A stretch of DNA of 64,000 nucleotides from Chlorobiota bacterium (GCA_028287785.1 JAQBOZ010000028.1:186001-250000); one strand, 5' to 3'. Shown: positions 6,994-16,057, numbered from the stretch's first letter. Numbers and translations are program-made. The notes: a model not told the origin generated them from the sequence alone.

Positions 6994-9345
6994 ATGAAGC
7001 TCCAGAGATATATAACGCCCGCGCTCCTTGCGCTTGTCATCGCACTTCCGGCGATCGGCTCGCGGGCATTCGCGCAATCACCCGAGCCCCCCGCCGCGCC
7101 GGCAACCGGCACCGAATACTACGTCTCGTTTCTTCAGAACGAGGATATGGAGCACGGCGTTACGGCGAACAGGTTCATGGGATTGATGATCACGTCATCG
7201 GTCGCCACAACCGGACAGGTGGAGTATCGCGATTCCGCGACCGGCGTGCTGAATGTGAAGCCCTTCTCGGTGATCCCCGGAAAGATCGTGACCATCCCGA
7301 TTCCCCGGACCCTGGAAGCATTCGAGGAGAAGGCGCAGCCGGCGGTGCATGTCACCTCGCGCGATCCCGTCTCCGTCTTCGCCATGAACTCCCGCCTCCA
7401 GTCCGGAGCCGGCTTCGCGGCCATCCCGGTAAGCCTCTGGGGAACGCACTATCTGCCGATGACCATGCCGAACGGGCCGGGATGGCGCGCCGGCGAGTTC
7501 ACGATCGTGGCCGCGTACAACAACACTGTCATTACCATCAACCCGAGCGGAGCAACCCAGTACAAGGAGGCCGGCGCCGATATCGATGTTGTCCTTCAGA
7601 AGGGGGAAACGTTCTTCGTGCAGGGACGGATGAACCGCCCGAACGAGGATCTCAGCGTCTCGGAAATCGTCTCCACGTCGCGACCGATCGGTGTGATCAG
7701 CGGCCATGTGCAGACCCCGATCACCGCCGATCAGGCCGTCTCCTCCCCGCTCTGGACCGGCCATCAGGCGGCAATGGTCCTTACCGACTCCCTCTGGGGA
7801 AAGGAATATTTCAGCGTCCCGTCACGCTCCGGCGGCGACCGGTTCCGTCTGATGCCGGCGTTCGACGGGACCACGGTGACGATCACCCACTTCCCGCCGG
7901 GAGGGGGCATCTCCACAAAGAAAGTGACGCTCGACAGGGGCGATATTCTGGACAGCGCCGCCATCAACGGCCAGGCCATCACCGGCCCGGTTCACTGGTC
8001 GGCAAGCGGGCCGATGATCCTGATGCAGCTCAGGACGAGCGGCGCGTATGGCGATCCCGAGAACAGCCCATCCTCGGTTCCTCTCCCCGCCGCGAATAAC
8101 TTTTCGAGCTATTCCGTCTTCGTGGCGCCGGATCAGATGGGGGGCGATGCGTTCACCTCCCATACGCTGACCGTCATCGGAACCGGCGGAAGCAGCGGCA
8201 CGCCGATGGGCGGGATACGGCTGGATGGCAGGGAGCTTATCGCGATCGACCCCTCGGCCGTGGCGCAGCGGATCGGGAACACCGACTACTACTATGTTGT
8301 GATGCATATCGGCTCCGGCGGGCATATCCTCTCCTCGGACGATGGCACCCTCTTCGCCGGAACGCTTCGCGGATCAAACGGCACGCTGGCGCGCGACGCC
8401 TATGCATGGGCGCTCCCCTACTGGAGCCCCCGCATCGCCTCCGACACCCGCCCGCCGTATGTCATCACCCCCAGCGTCTCCGGCAACAAGCTCACGGCGA
8501 CCATCAGCGACAGCGCGGCATCCTACTTCAGCGGCGTTGCCGGGGTAACGGTGGTGAGAAACCCGAAGTGGCAGATCGACGGGCTGTTCGTGGCGCCGGC
8601 GCAGAGTGAGAATGTATCGGTCACGTTCACCGCCACTGCCGATCCCAGCGGCCCGCTCTGGGTTGCGCTGACCGATCGCGCGGGAAATATCGATACGGTG
8701 AAGATCAGCGACGGGATCTGCTCCCGCCCCGCGTCAGCGGATCGCGACAACATCCGGCTCTCCATGCCGGTGACGGTTGGAGCAAGGGACAGCGTCCTGA
8801 TCACCGCCAACCCGTGCGGCGATTCGGCCCGCGTCGTCTCGGTCGATCCCGGCACCGGAAACGCCGTTCCCTATATCCATGTCGGGTTCGCGCAGACCAC
8901 GCCATTCACCATTCAGGGACATGGAGCCATCCGGCTGGTGGTGACGGTGGACCCGATCGCGCAGAAGGGGAGCTATACCACCACGATCACCGTGACGCTG
9001 GACGGCGGGGTGACAATCGTCCTTCCGCTTCAGATCGAGGTGACACCTCCGGCCGGCGTCGATGCCACGGCGGAGGCGATGGACCTGACGGTCTACCCGA
9101 ATCCCTTTGCCTCGGCCACCACGATCACCGCCGGCAAACCGCTCGGCGGAAACGCCACGGTCACGATCTCCGATCAGCTTGGACGCACCATCCGGGAGAT
9201 CGCCGGAGAACGGCTGGCGGGGAAGACATCGGTCCTCTGGGATGGCCTCGACGGTCGCGGAATTATCGCCCCGACCGGGATCTATTTCATCAGGGTGAGC
9301 GATGGCGGCCATCGGGCGGTTCGGAATGTGACGCTGATCCGGTAG
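6994..9345 (+). CDS. Secreted IgGFc-binding-like protein with type IX sorting / FlgD-like tail
   Basis: 783 aa from ATG 6994, which follows AAGGAA by five bases and directly precedes a signal peptide ending AFAQ. An in-frame ATG at 6949 is the alternative. The N-terminal 430 residues form the IgGFc-binding-like domain (TEYYVSFLQNEDM.., KIVTIPIPRTLE, TVITINPSGATQY, FFVQGRMNRPNEDLSVSEI). Middle parts are beta-rich (Ig-like, FTATADPSGPLWVALTDRAG). The end carries a YPNPFASATTIT to IYFIRVSDGG sorting domain. It should be exported by Sec, carried over the outer membrane by the type IX system and attached to the surface. It is the last gene before the hairpin at 9383. Confidence 0.85.
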   Translation: MKLQRYITPALLALVIALPAIGSRAFAQSPEPPAAPATGTEYYVSFLQNEDMEHGVTANRFMGLMITSSVATTGQVEYRDSATGVLNVKPFSVIPGKIVTIPIPRTLEAFEEKAQPAVHVTSRDPVSVFAMNSRLQSGAGFAAIPVSLWGTHYLPMTMPNGPGWRAGEFTIVAAYNNTVITINPSGATQYKEAGADIDVVLQKGETFFVQGRMNRPNEDLSVSEIVSTSRPIGVISGHVQTPITADQAVSSPLWTGHQAAMVLTDSLWGKEYFSVPSRSGGDRFRLMPAFDGTTVTITHFPPGGGISTKKVTLDRGDILDSAAINGQAITGPVHWSASGPMILMQLRTSGAYGDPENSPSSVPLPAANNFSSYSVFVAPDQMGGDAFTSHTLTVIGTGGSSGTPMGGIRLDGRELIAIDPSAVAQRIGNTDYYYVVMHIGSGGHILSSDDGTLFAGTLRGSNGTLARDAYAWALPYWSPRIASDTRPPYVITPSVSGNKLTATISDSAASYFSGVAGVTVVRNPKWQIDGLFVAPAQSENVSVTFTATADPSGPLWVALTDRAGNIDTVKISDGICSRPASADRDNIRLSMPVTVGARDSVLITANPCGDSARVVSVDPGTGNAVPYIHVGFAQTTPFTIQGHGAIRLVVTVDPIAQKGSYTTTITVTLDGGVTIVLPLQIEVTPPAGVDATAEAMDLTVYPNPFASATTITAGKPLGGNATVTISDQLGRTIREIAGERLAGKTSVLWDGLDGRGIIAPTGIYFIRVSDGGHRAVRNVTLIR

Positions 9346-9382
9346 GTATCGCGCCGGAGAACCGGCACAATCGATGATCATT

Positions 9383-9416
9383 GAGAAGGGCGCCGGAAAA
9401 ACCGGTGCCCTTTCTC
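9383..9416 (+). terminator. Hairpin terminator after the sigma-factor operon
   Basis: Stem GAGAAGGGC-GCCGG pairs with CCGGT-GCCCTTTCTC around an AAAA loop, with one bulged T. It begins 38 nt after the stop of the IgGFc-like gene. No long T tract follows. The remaining bases to 9663 (gap 9346-9663) show nothing else recognisable. Confidence 0.6.
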
Positions 9417-9663
9417 GTTATAAGACTGCTGAAGTATTTCACCGGCCTGTTAATCGCATCGCCATCACTCCATTTCCCGGTTCACCACCGAAACGGTACG
9501 GTTGTTGTAAAAATCCCCCAGAAGGCCTGTAGCCAGCCCGCCCCGGAATATCCCGGACCGGCGGGACGGCTCGTTACAGACCTTCGGAGATATTGAAACC
9601 TTTGAATGATGGGGCGCACGCGGGCAAGATCATATCATCAGCAGGCAATTCTGGAGCACTTGC

Positions 9664-11337
9664 ATGGGGATCTCACTGAAACCGGAACATCTGAGGCGAT
9701 ACAGGGATATCGCAAAATTATTTCTGAAGTACGGTCGGTCCGATCTCGTGAAAAACTCCGGGCTTGAGGATATCCTTGTCGATGAGGAGAAGTCCGAGGG
9801 GACATCCGATCCGAAGGCCGAGGAGCTGGCGCACGATCTGGAGGGGATGGGGCCGATCTTCATCAAGCTGGGGCAGCTGCTTTCCACCCGCGCCGATATC
9901 ATGCCGCTCCCCTATCTCAAGGCGCTCGCGCGCCTGCAGGACAGCCTGGAGCCATTCCCCTACGCGGAAGTCGAGGAGATCATCCAGAGCGAGCTCGGCG
10001 TCCGTATCTCGAAAGCGTTCTCGGAGTTCGATCGCGAGCCGCTTGCCGCCGCGTCGCTGGGACAGGTACACAGAGCGGCGCTTCGCGATGGGCGGAAGGT
10101 GGCGGTGAAGGTGCAGCGGCCGCATATCAGGAAGGAGATCGCTGGCGATCTGGAGGCGATTCAGGAGATCGCGGAGTTTATCGATAACCATACGGAGACG
10201 GGTCGCCGATATCGCTTTACCGAAATCCTGGATGAGTTCCGGAAGAACCTCGTGCGCGAGCTGGACTACCGGCAGGAGGCGCGCAATCTGACCCAGCTTG
10301 GCGAGAACCTGAGCCAGTTCTCCCTTATCGTGGTCCCGCGGCCGGTGGAGGATTACACTACCTCCCGCGTCCTGACGATGGATTATATCCACGGCAGGAA
10401 GATCACGGAGCTTGGCCCGCTGACGCAGCTTGAGATGGATGGCTCGCGGCTGGCCGAGGAGCTGTTCCGCGCCTACCTTCAGCAGATCCTGGTCGATGGC
10501 CTCTTCCACGCCGATCCTCACCCCGGCAACGTCTTCCTGACCGACGACAAGAAGATCGCACTGATCGATCTCGGGATGATCGGAAGGATCGCCCCCACCA
10601 TGCAGGACAGCCTCCTCAGGCTCCTCCTGGCGGTGAGCGAGGGACGGAGCGATGAGGCGGCGAACATCACGATCAGGATGGGGGAGATTACCGGGAGCTT
10701 CAACGAGATCGAGTTCCGCAGACAGGCAGGCTCGCTGGTGACGCAGCAGCAGAACGCCACGTTGCAGGAGATGGAAATCGGCAAGCTGGTGATCGAGGTT
10801 TCGCGCGCATCCACCGAGAACGGCATCCATCTGCCGGCGGAGTTCACGATGCTCGGCAAGACCCTGCTCCATCTCGATGAGGTGGCACGCAGCCTTGACC
10901 CGAAGTTCGACCCGAACGAGTCGATCAGGCGGAATGCCACCGATACGCTTCGGAAGCAGACGCTGAAGAGCATCAAGCCGGGGAATATCTTCACGGCCGC
11001 CATGGAGATGCGCGATTTCGTGGAGCACCTTCCCGGCAAGGTGGACAGGATTCTTGACGCGGTGGTCGGAAACGAGCTCCAGATCAAGGTGGACGCGATC
11101 GACGAGAAGACGCTGATGGATGGCTTCCAGAAGATCGCCAACCGCATCACCGTGGGGCTGGTGGTGGCCGCGCTGATCATCGGCGCGGCGATGCTGATGC
11201 GGGTGGAGACATCGTTCCGTGTCTTCGGCTATCCGGGGCTGGCGATGCTCTGTTTTCTGGCGGCCGCCGGCATCGGGTTCTGGCTGGTGCTCACGGTGCT
11301 GATGAGCGATACACGCGGTAAGACCCGACAACCTTAG
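9664..11337 (+). CDS. AarF/ABC1/UbiB family atypical kinase-like protein
   Basis: 557 aa. The family's KxGQ-type motif is present (FIKLGQLLSTRADIMP, about residues 66-82), then the Ala-rich loop (AAASLGQVHRA), the lysine strand (VAVKVQRP), the catalytic HADPHPGNVF and the metal-binding IALIDLGMIG. Two C-terminal hydrophobic helices (LVVAALIIGAAMLM and LAMLCFLAAAGIGFWL) anchor it in the inner membrane. UbiB relatives support isoprenoid-quinone synthesis or lipid handling through ATPase activity. No quinone genes adjoin, so the exact substrate is open. It stands alone, with a composite repeat following. Confidence 0.93.
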   Translation: MGISLKPEHLRRYRDIAKLFLKYGRSDLVKNSGLEDILVDEEKSEGTSDPKAEELAHDLEGMGPIFIKLGQLLSTRADIMPLPYLKALARLQDSLEPFPYAEVEEIIQSELGVRISKAFSEFDREPLAAASLGQVHRAALRDGRKVAVKVQRPHIRKEIAGDLEAIQEIAEFIDNHTETGRRYRFTEILDEFRKNLVRELDYRQEARNLTQLGENLSQFSLIVVPRPVEDYTTSRVLTMDYIHGRKITELGPLTQLEMDGSRLAEELFRAYLQQILVDGLFHADPHPGNVFLTDDKKIALIDLGMIGRIAPTMQDSLLRLLLAVSEGRSDEAANITIRMGEITGSFNEIEFRRQAGSLVTQQQNATLQEMEIGKLVIEVSRASTENGIHLPAEFTMLGKTLLHLDEVARSLDPKFDPNESIRRNATDTLRKQTLKSIKPGNIFTAAMEMRDFVEHLPGKVDRILDAVVGNELQIKVDAIDEKTLMDGFQKIANRITVGLVVAALIIGAAMLMRVETSFRVFGYPGLAMLCFLAAAGIGFWLVLTVLMSDTRGKTRQP

Positions 11338-11345
11338 GAGCTGCC

Positions 11346-11434
11346 GAACAACGTCATCCGCGGCCCCGGCCTTTGCTCCCAAGCCCCGGAGGGGCGCGAT
11401 CCCTGGTGCGCGGGGCGATGCCCCGCGCACCAGG
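11346..11434. repeat. Composite intergenic palindromic repeat, copy 1 (inverted orientation)
   Basis: Three blocks. 11346-11363 is a reverse copy of the AACGCCG..GAT.ACGT.GTTCAA motif seen at 42884, 42965 and 63432. 11376-11395 is the exact reverse complement of the 20-mer GCCCCTCCGGGGCTTGGGAG at 42852-42871. 11402-11434 is a perfect 15-bp stem, CCTGGTGCGCGGGGC, with loop GAT. The same blocks occur in the same order, on the other strand, at 42817-42907. The structure is REP/BIME-like and might also end transcription after the AarF-like gene. Confidence 0.75.
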
Positions 11435-11546
11435 TCAGCCGGAGATTTGTATTTTCCCCGCTCTTCGAACGGAGTAGGGGACGTTTCAAACATCCCCCTA
11501 CCCGAACGGCATCCGTTCTCTCAATCCAGCAACCTCCTTTTCCGAT

Positions 11547-12320
11547 ATGCCCGAGAACATCATCGTAACCGCCCACGATGGCTTTGTAGCCACTGTGCAG
11601 CTGAACCGTCCCAAGGTGCTGAACGCGCTGAACCTCCAGTTGATGATGGAGCTGGTGGAGGCGCTCGAAACGCTCGATGCCGATCCCGATATCCGCTGCA
11701 TCGTGATCCACGGCAGCGAGCGGGCGTTTGCGGCCGGGGCCGATATCACGGAGATGGCCGGCGCAACGGCCACCGAGATGCTCCGGCGCGATCAGTTTAC
11801 GCGGTGGGACAGAATCCGCCGGGTGAAGACGCCGATCATCGCCGCGGTCTCCGGGGTGGCGCTGGGCGGCGGATGCGAGCTGGTGATGATCTGCGATATG
11901 ATCGTCGCGAGCGAGACGGCGCGGTTCGGACAGCCGGAAATCAACATCGGGGTGATGCCCGGCGCCGGCGGCACCCAGCGCCTGACGCGCGCGGTGGGAA
12001 AGGCCCTGGCGATGGAGATGGTCCTGACCGGACGGATGATCACCGCGGAGGAGGCAAAGGCCGCGGGGCTTATCAACAGGGTTGTGCCGGTGGAGTTCTA
12101 TCTGGAATCCGCCATGAAGCTGGCCCGCGAAGTGGCCGCCCGCCCGCCGATCGCCGCGAAGCTGGCGAAGGAGTCGGTGCTGAAATCGTTCGACACCACC
12201 ATCAACGACGGGCTGGAGTTCGAGCGGAAGAATTTCTATCTCCTCTTCGCGACCGACGACATGAAGGAGGGAATGGCCGCGTTCCTCGAAAAGCGGAAGC
12301 CGGAGTGGAAGGGACAGTAG
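11547..12320 (+). CDS. Enoyl-CoA hydratase (crotonase family)
   Basis: 257 aa cytoplasmic enzyme hydrating trans-2-enoyl-CoA to 3-hydroxyacyl-CoA. Oxyanion-hole segments SERAFAAGADITEM and SGVALGGGCELVMICDM are present. Both catalytic glutamates of canonical hydratases are in place: the Glu of GGGCE and that of GQPEINIGVMPGAGGTQR. The end (FATDDMKEGMAAFLEKRKPEW) matches mitochondrial short-chain hydratase and PaaF-type enzymes closely. It starts a co-directional trio with an isomerase-like paralogue and a 3-hydroxyacyl-CoA dehydrogenase, fitting beta-oxidation or the lower phenylacetate route. Confidence 0.93.
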   Translation: MPENIIVTAHDGFVATVQLNRPKVLNALNLQLMMELVEALETLDADPDIRCIVIHGSERAFAAGADITEMAGATATEMLRRDQFTRWDRIRRVKTPIIAAVSGVALGGGCELVMICDMIVASETARFGQPEINIGVMPGAGGTQRLTRAVGKALAMEMVLTGRMITAEEAKAAGLINRVVPVEFYLESAMKLAREVAARPPIAAKLAKESVLKSFDTTINDGLEFERKNFYLLFATDDMKEGMAAFLEKRKPEWKGQ

Positions 12321-12388
12321 CGCAATCGACGGCAACCGATTTCGACCGATGATATTCCAAGCAATTCATACCTGAATCATACATCCAT

Positions 12389-13174
12389 ATGACCTTCGAA
12401 ACGCTTCTCTATCAGCTTGAATCGGGCGTCCTGACGCTCACGCTGAACCGACCGGAAAGCTACAACGCCTGCAACGAACAGCTTACGACCGATCTGATGG
12501 CCGCGCTCAGGGAGGCCGAAAAGGACCCCGCCGTGCGCGCCATCATTCTGACCGGCGCCGGCAGGGCATTCTGCTCCGGCCAGGACCTGAAGGATGCCCC
12601 CGCTCCCGGAGCCAAGCGCTCGCTGGCCGATTCCCTCCAGCGACGCTACAACCCGATCATCCGCAAGCTGACCACCATCCCGAAGCCGATCATCGCGGCG
12701 CTGAACGGCGTCGCGGCGGGGGCCGGCTGCTCGCTGGCGCTGGCGTGCGATCTCCGCATCGCGGCGGAGGGGGCATCGCTCCTCCAGGCGTTCGTCAATA
12801 TCGGCCTGGTGCCTGATTCTGGCTCATCGTACTTCCTGGCGCGGATGGTCGGCTATTCGCGCGCGTTCGAGATAGCCACGCTCGGCGAGAAGATCCCGGC
12901 AGCGCAGGCGCTGGCGCTTGGCCTGGTCAACAGAGTGGTTCCGGCGGAATCGCTGATGGAGGAGGCGCGTTCGATGGCGACGCGATACGCGGCCGGGCCA
13001 ACCAGGGCATACGGCTACATCAAGAAGATGCTCCACCGCGCCGAGCACACATCGCTGGATGACGCGCTGGACTACGAGGTCTTCATGCAGGAAGCCGCCG
13101 GCCGCACCAGCGATTACGGCGAAGGGGTGAAGGCATTCGTGGAGAAGCGGAAGGCGGCGTTCACGGGGGAGTAA
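12389..13174 (+). CDS. PaaG-like enoyl-CoA hydratase/isomerase
   Basis: 261 aa crotonase-fold protein. The first oxyanion segment is GAGRAFCSGQDLKD and the second is GVAAGAGCSLALACDLRIA. The position of the first hydratase glutamate is Ser (GCS), while FVNIGLVPDSGSSYFLARMVG carries the Asp typical of PaaG, the 1,2-epoxyphenylacetyl-CoA isomerase / enoyl-CoA isomerase. The C-terminus (YGEGVKAFVEKRKAAF) is standard. It lies 68 nt after the hydratase and 28 nt before the dehydrogenase. With no paaABCE or paaK in view, a general enoyl-CoA isomerase role is equally possible. Confidence 0.88.
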   Translation: MTFETLLYQLESGVLTLTLNRPESYNACNEQLTTDLMAALREAEKDPAVRAIILTGAGRAFCSGQDLKDAPAPGAKRSLADSLQRRYNPIIRKLTTIPKPIIAALNGVAAGAGCSLALACDLRIAAEGASLLQAFVNIGLVPDSGSSYFLARMVGYSRAFEIATLGEKIPAAQALALGLVNRVVPAESLMEEARSMATRYAAGPTRAYGYIKKMLHRAEHTSLDDALDYEVFMQEAAGRTSDYGEGVKAFVEKRKAAFTGE

Positions 13175-13202
13175 GAGAGGGTCATTTCAACTTCATTCAT
13201 CA

Positions 13203-14063
13203 ATGACAACTGATTCCACTTCCGGCCCGGCGCTCTTCGGCGTCTGCGGGGCCGGCACAATGGGCTCCGGCATCGCCTACGCCGCGGCGCTCGCCGGCTA
13301 TACGGTTCGGCTGTACGATATCGGCGAGGAGCAGATCCGCCGGGGCGCCGATCAGATCGCGCGATTTCTTCAGGGGAGCATCGACCGGGGAAAGCTGACG
13401 GCGGAGGCGGCGGATGAGATCCGGAGCCGCGTGGCGACAACGCTCGCGCTGGAGGATTTCGCCGGGGCGGAGATCGTCGTGGAGGCGGCAATCGAGCGGC
13501 TCGATCTGAAGCAGGATCTGTTTGGAAGGCTGGAGGCGATCGTGCCGGAGAGCGCCATCCTCGCCAGCAACACATCATCGCTCCCCATCACCGCCATCGG
13601 CGCACGGCTGGCCCATCCGGGGAGGATGGTGGGGATGCACTTCTTCAACCCGGCGCATATCATGAAGCTGGTGGAGGTGATCGAGGGATATCGGACATCG
13701 GCGGAGACGATGGAGCGGACGGCGGAGATCGCGCGGCGGATGGGCAAGACGCCGGTGCGGGCCAGGGACACCCCCGGCTTTATCGTCAACCGTGTGGCGC
13801 GCAATTTCTACGGCGAGGCGTTCAGAATCGTTGGGGAGGGAGCCGCGACGTACGAGCAGGTGGACCGCTGCATGAAGGCGGTCGGGTTCAGGATGGGGCC
13901 GTTCGAGCTGATGGATCTGATCGGCATCGATGTCAACTTCGCGGTAACCGAATCGGTCTACGAGCAGTATTTCAACGAAGCGCGATTCCGTCCGCATCTG
14001 ATTCAGCGGAAGATGGTGGAGTCGGGACTGCTCGGGAAGAAATCGGGAAAGGGATTTTACTAA
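13203..14063 (+). CDS. 3-hydroxyacyl-CoA dehydrogenase (PaaH/Hbd type)
   Basis: 286 aa NAD-dependent dehydrogenase oxidising 3-hydroxyacyl-CoA to 3-ketoacyl-CoA. The Rossmann motif CGAGTMGSGIAYAAALAGY is at the N-terminus. SNTSSLPIT and the catalytic-His segment MHFFNPAHIMKLVEVI follow, then TPGFIVNRV and the C-terminal helical domain ending GLLGKKSGKGFY. It is a single-domain enzyme, not the FadB fusion. It completes the hydratase-isomerase-dehydrogenase trio. A thiolase would be needed next and is not in the window. Confidence 0.94.
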   Translation: MTTDSTSGPALFGVCGAGTMGSGIAYAAALAGYTVRLYDIGEEQIRRGADQIARFLQGSIDRGKLTAEAADEIRSRVATTLALEDFAGAEIVVEAAIERLDLKQDLFGRLEAIVPESAILASNTSSLPITAIGARLAHPGRMVGMHFFNPAHIMKLVEVIEGYRTSAETMERTAEIARRMGKTPVRARDTPGFIVNRVARNFYGEAFRIVGEGAATYEQVDRCMKAVGFRMGPFELMDLIGIDVNFAVTESVYEQYFNEARFRPHLIQRKMVESGLLGKKSGKGFY

Positions 14064-14099
14064 GACGATTGCTCAGTAAGCTATCGATGACTGTGCGTC

Positions 14100-14122
14100 G
14101 GGGCGGGTTTGAAACCCGCCCC
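14100..14122. terminator. GC-rich palindrome between convergent genes
   Basis: Perfect 11-bp arms, GGGGCGGGTTT and AAACCCGCCCC, around one G, extended by further CCCCGCCCC repeats to about 14145. It sits between two convergent stop codons and could end transcription from both sides. The core GTTTGAAAC flanked by G4-N3 and N3-C4 is shared with 33253-33275. Confidence 0.5.
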
Positions 14123-14168
14123 GCCCCGCCCCGACGCGCCCCGACTAACACTATCATCATTCTACGAT

Positions 14169-15083
14169 CTATCTCACTTCCACCGGCCGCACAACCATGA
14201 TGCCGGTGTGCTTGGAAACGCTCGCCAGATAGACGCTCAGCTCATCATCCAGCGTCACCTGCTTCTTGGTGAGCGAAGCGTGGAGGAATCTGAGGAGGCC
14301 GGCATCATCGCGGTAGCAGAGCCCCGTGTGGGAGCAGTCGATACCGTTGATCGTGGTGGTGATGCCGATGATATCGCCGGTCTGGAGCTTCGGCTCGATC
14401 GACTTCACCTTATCCTTGGGCACATAGTACATGGTGCGGCTGTTGATGGACCGCTCCACCTCCGCGATCACCGGCACCAGCTTCGGGTTCGCCTTCAACT
14501 GCTTGTAGGCATCGGGATGGGTGCTCATAAAGTTCACCGGGTTGGTGAACCGGACAGCGCCCGGAAGCTCGCGGGTGATGTTCCGCACCACATGCTTCGC
14601 CTCGTTGTCGTAGAACCAGTCGGAAGTGTAATGGAGGCGCGATGTATAGTCGGTCATCCTGCCGCCGCGATATCGCGTGTAGGTAACCTGCGCCATCAGA
14701 GCGGCGGGGGTTGCATCGCCCCGTTTGATCGACCGGGCCAGCCCCAGGGCGCTCTCGAAGAACGTCACGCAGTCCAGCCCGAGCAGGTTCACCGAGCAGA
14801 CCTCGTGATCATCGAACAGCTCCAGCGTGGAGCCCACATACGGCGTTCCGCGCATCTCCAGGCCGATCTTCCCGATCAGCTCCCCGATCGGCAGCGACTT
14901 CCACTTCCCCTCCTCCGCCAGCTTCGTGATCTTCATAAACGCCGCCTGGCCGGTGAAGTTCTTCGGATCGCTGTCGCGCGGGGCGCGCGCCATGCCGGCT
15001 CCCGGAATCAGCGAGGGGATCGCCAGCGCTCCAAGCGTCACCAGCGACGTTCGTTTCAGGAAATCTCTACGATTCATATCCAT
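14169..15083 (-). CDS. DUF1460 family protein (N-acetylmuramoyl-L-alanine amidase-like)
   Basis: 304 aa from ATG 15083, which follows GGAGAA by about six bases; longer open sequence upstream is probably not translated. The N-terminus MNRRDFLKRTSLVTLGALAIP looks like a Tat signal. DUF1460 proteins are NlpC/P60-like cysteine hydrolases of cell-wall peptides or structurally related amidases. The presumed catalytic Cys is in GLDCVTFFES and the His in DCSHTGLCYR. Near the end, FLHASLTKKQVTLDDELSVYL is typical. It should act in the periplasm on peptidoglycan fragments. The next minus-strand gene upstream is a lipoprotein 67 nt away, possibly co-transcribed. Confidence 0.85.
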   Translation of the reverse strand: MDMNRRDFLKRTSLVTLGALAIPSLIPGAGMARAPRDSDPKNFTGQAAFMKITKLAEEGKWKSLPIGELIGKIGLEMRGTPYVGSTLELFDDHEVCSVNLLGLDCVTFFESALGLARSIKRGDATPAALMAQVTYTRYRGGRMTDYTSRLHYTSDWFYDNEAKHVVRNITRELPGAVRFTNPVNFMSTHPDAYKQLKANPKLVPVIAEVERSINSRTMYYVPKDKVKSIEPKLQTGDIIGITTTINGIDCSHTGLCYRDDAGLLRFLHASLTKKQVTLDDELSVYLASVSKHTGIMVVRPVEVR

Positions 15084-15150
15084 CGGTTCTCCAGGGAGTG
15101 TATTGTTCGAAATCGATTGCAACGGAGGGAGCGGCTCATCGGGCGAACGA

Positions 15151-15957
15151 TCAGTTCGCGATCCGCACGGTGATGACATTGCTTTTCACCAGTTGTTGCG
15201 ACGCCACCAGCACATCGCCGATATCATCCTTCATCCCCACGGTGATCTCCACCGAATCGCGCGCCGCGTTCCACTTCCGCTCCTTGACGGGGAGCGCGTC
15301 CAGATAGTTGAGCGTGGTGTAGGATACATCGTAGCGAAGCCGGAGCGAGTCACCGAGATTGGGATCGCGCTGGTACGACGCCGCGCGAAGCTCCTTGCTC
15401 CGATCGGAATACAGCGTCGGGTTCAACTCGGCCTGAAGATAGTATTCGGGAACCTCGGTAGGCGTGGAGCAGAGCCACCGCCGGGGGATGATCCCGCGAA
15501 GCACTACTTCCTTCCCCTTCGGAAGCCGGAAGAATCTGAGACGGGCGTCCTCCCGCTCCACCAGATCGTTGTACTGGATCTGCCGCGCAACCCGCACCGG
15601 GCCGCCGCTCACGTAGAAGAGCCGCCACGGATAGAGTTTAATGTTCTCCCCGTCAAGCTCGTTGGAAATGGGGATGTAGATATCCCGCGCGCCGTTGTTG
15701 GCAATCTCGATCCCGACCTCGGTCCCGTCCTCGCAACGGGCGGGGACATCCCCTCCGGTCAGCCGCACCACGACGCTATCCCCCGGAACGCTGCTCGCGC
15801 GGAGATTGGTGAAGTTCCAGGTGGAGTACCTGATGGTGCGGCAGCAGACAAACGGGCTCTCCGAGGAGACGGCATAGCTCACCACCTGGGGCGACGGCGT
15901 GCATGCCGATATGATCAGCAGCAGAAGGCACGGAAGGTAACGGGAGGATTTCATCAT
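15151..15957 (-). CDS. Lipoprotein of unknown function
   Basis: 268 aa from ATG 15957 (MMKSSRYLPCLLLLIISAC). The lipobox LIISAC gives Cys at about residue 19. An in-frame upstream start would add an unlikely basic leader. The mature part includes SPFVCCRTIRYSTWNFTNL with adjacent Cys, DLVEREDARLRFFRLPKGKEVVL and a DVSYTTLNYLDALPVKERK segment. It reads as beta-rich with no family I can name. It lies between the DUF1460 gene and the FN3 lipoprotein array on the same strand. Confidence 0.72.
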   Translation of the reverse strand: MMKSSRYLPCLLLLIISACTPSPQVVSYAVSSESPFVCCRTIRYSTWNFTNLRASSVPGDSVVVRLTGGDVPARCEDGTEVGIEIANNGARDIYIPISNELDGENIKLYPWRLFYVSGGPVRVARQIQYNDLVEREDARLRFFRLPKGKEVVLRGIIPRRWLCSTPTEVPEYYLQAELNPTLYSDRSKELRAASYQRDPNLGDSLRLRYDVSYTTLNYLDALPVKERKWNAARDSVEITVGMKDDIGDVLVASQQLVKSNVITVRIAN

Positions 15958-16057
15958 GTGCAAAAATACAAGAAGGATGGAACCACCGGCGTGGCGGCCC
16001 CATCCTTCGACAAACATACTGGTGATAGATCGGCTTCCGAAGCCCGCGAACCGGCTC

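Noticed and set aside
9718-11493. 591-codon frame opposite the AarF/UbiB gene
   Set aside because: Antisense to a gene with all family motifs. The translation is Arg/His/Leu-rich without motifs, a codon-bias shadow.
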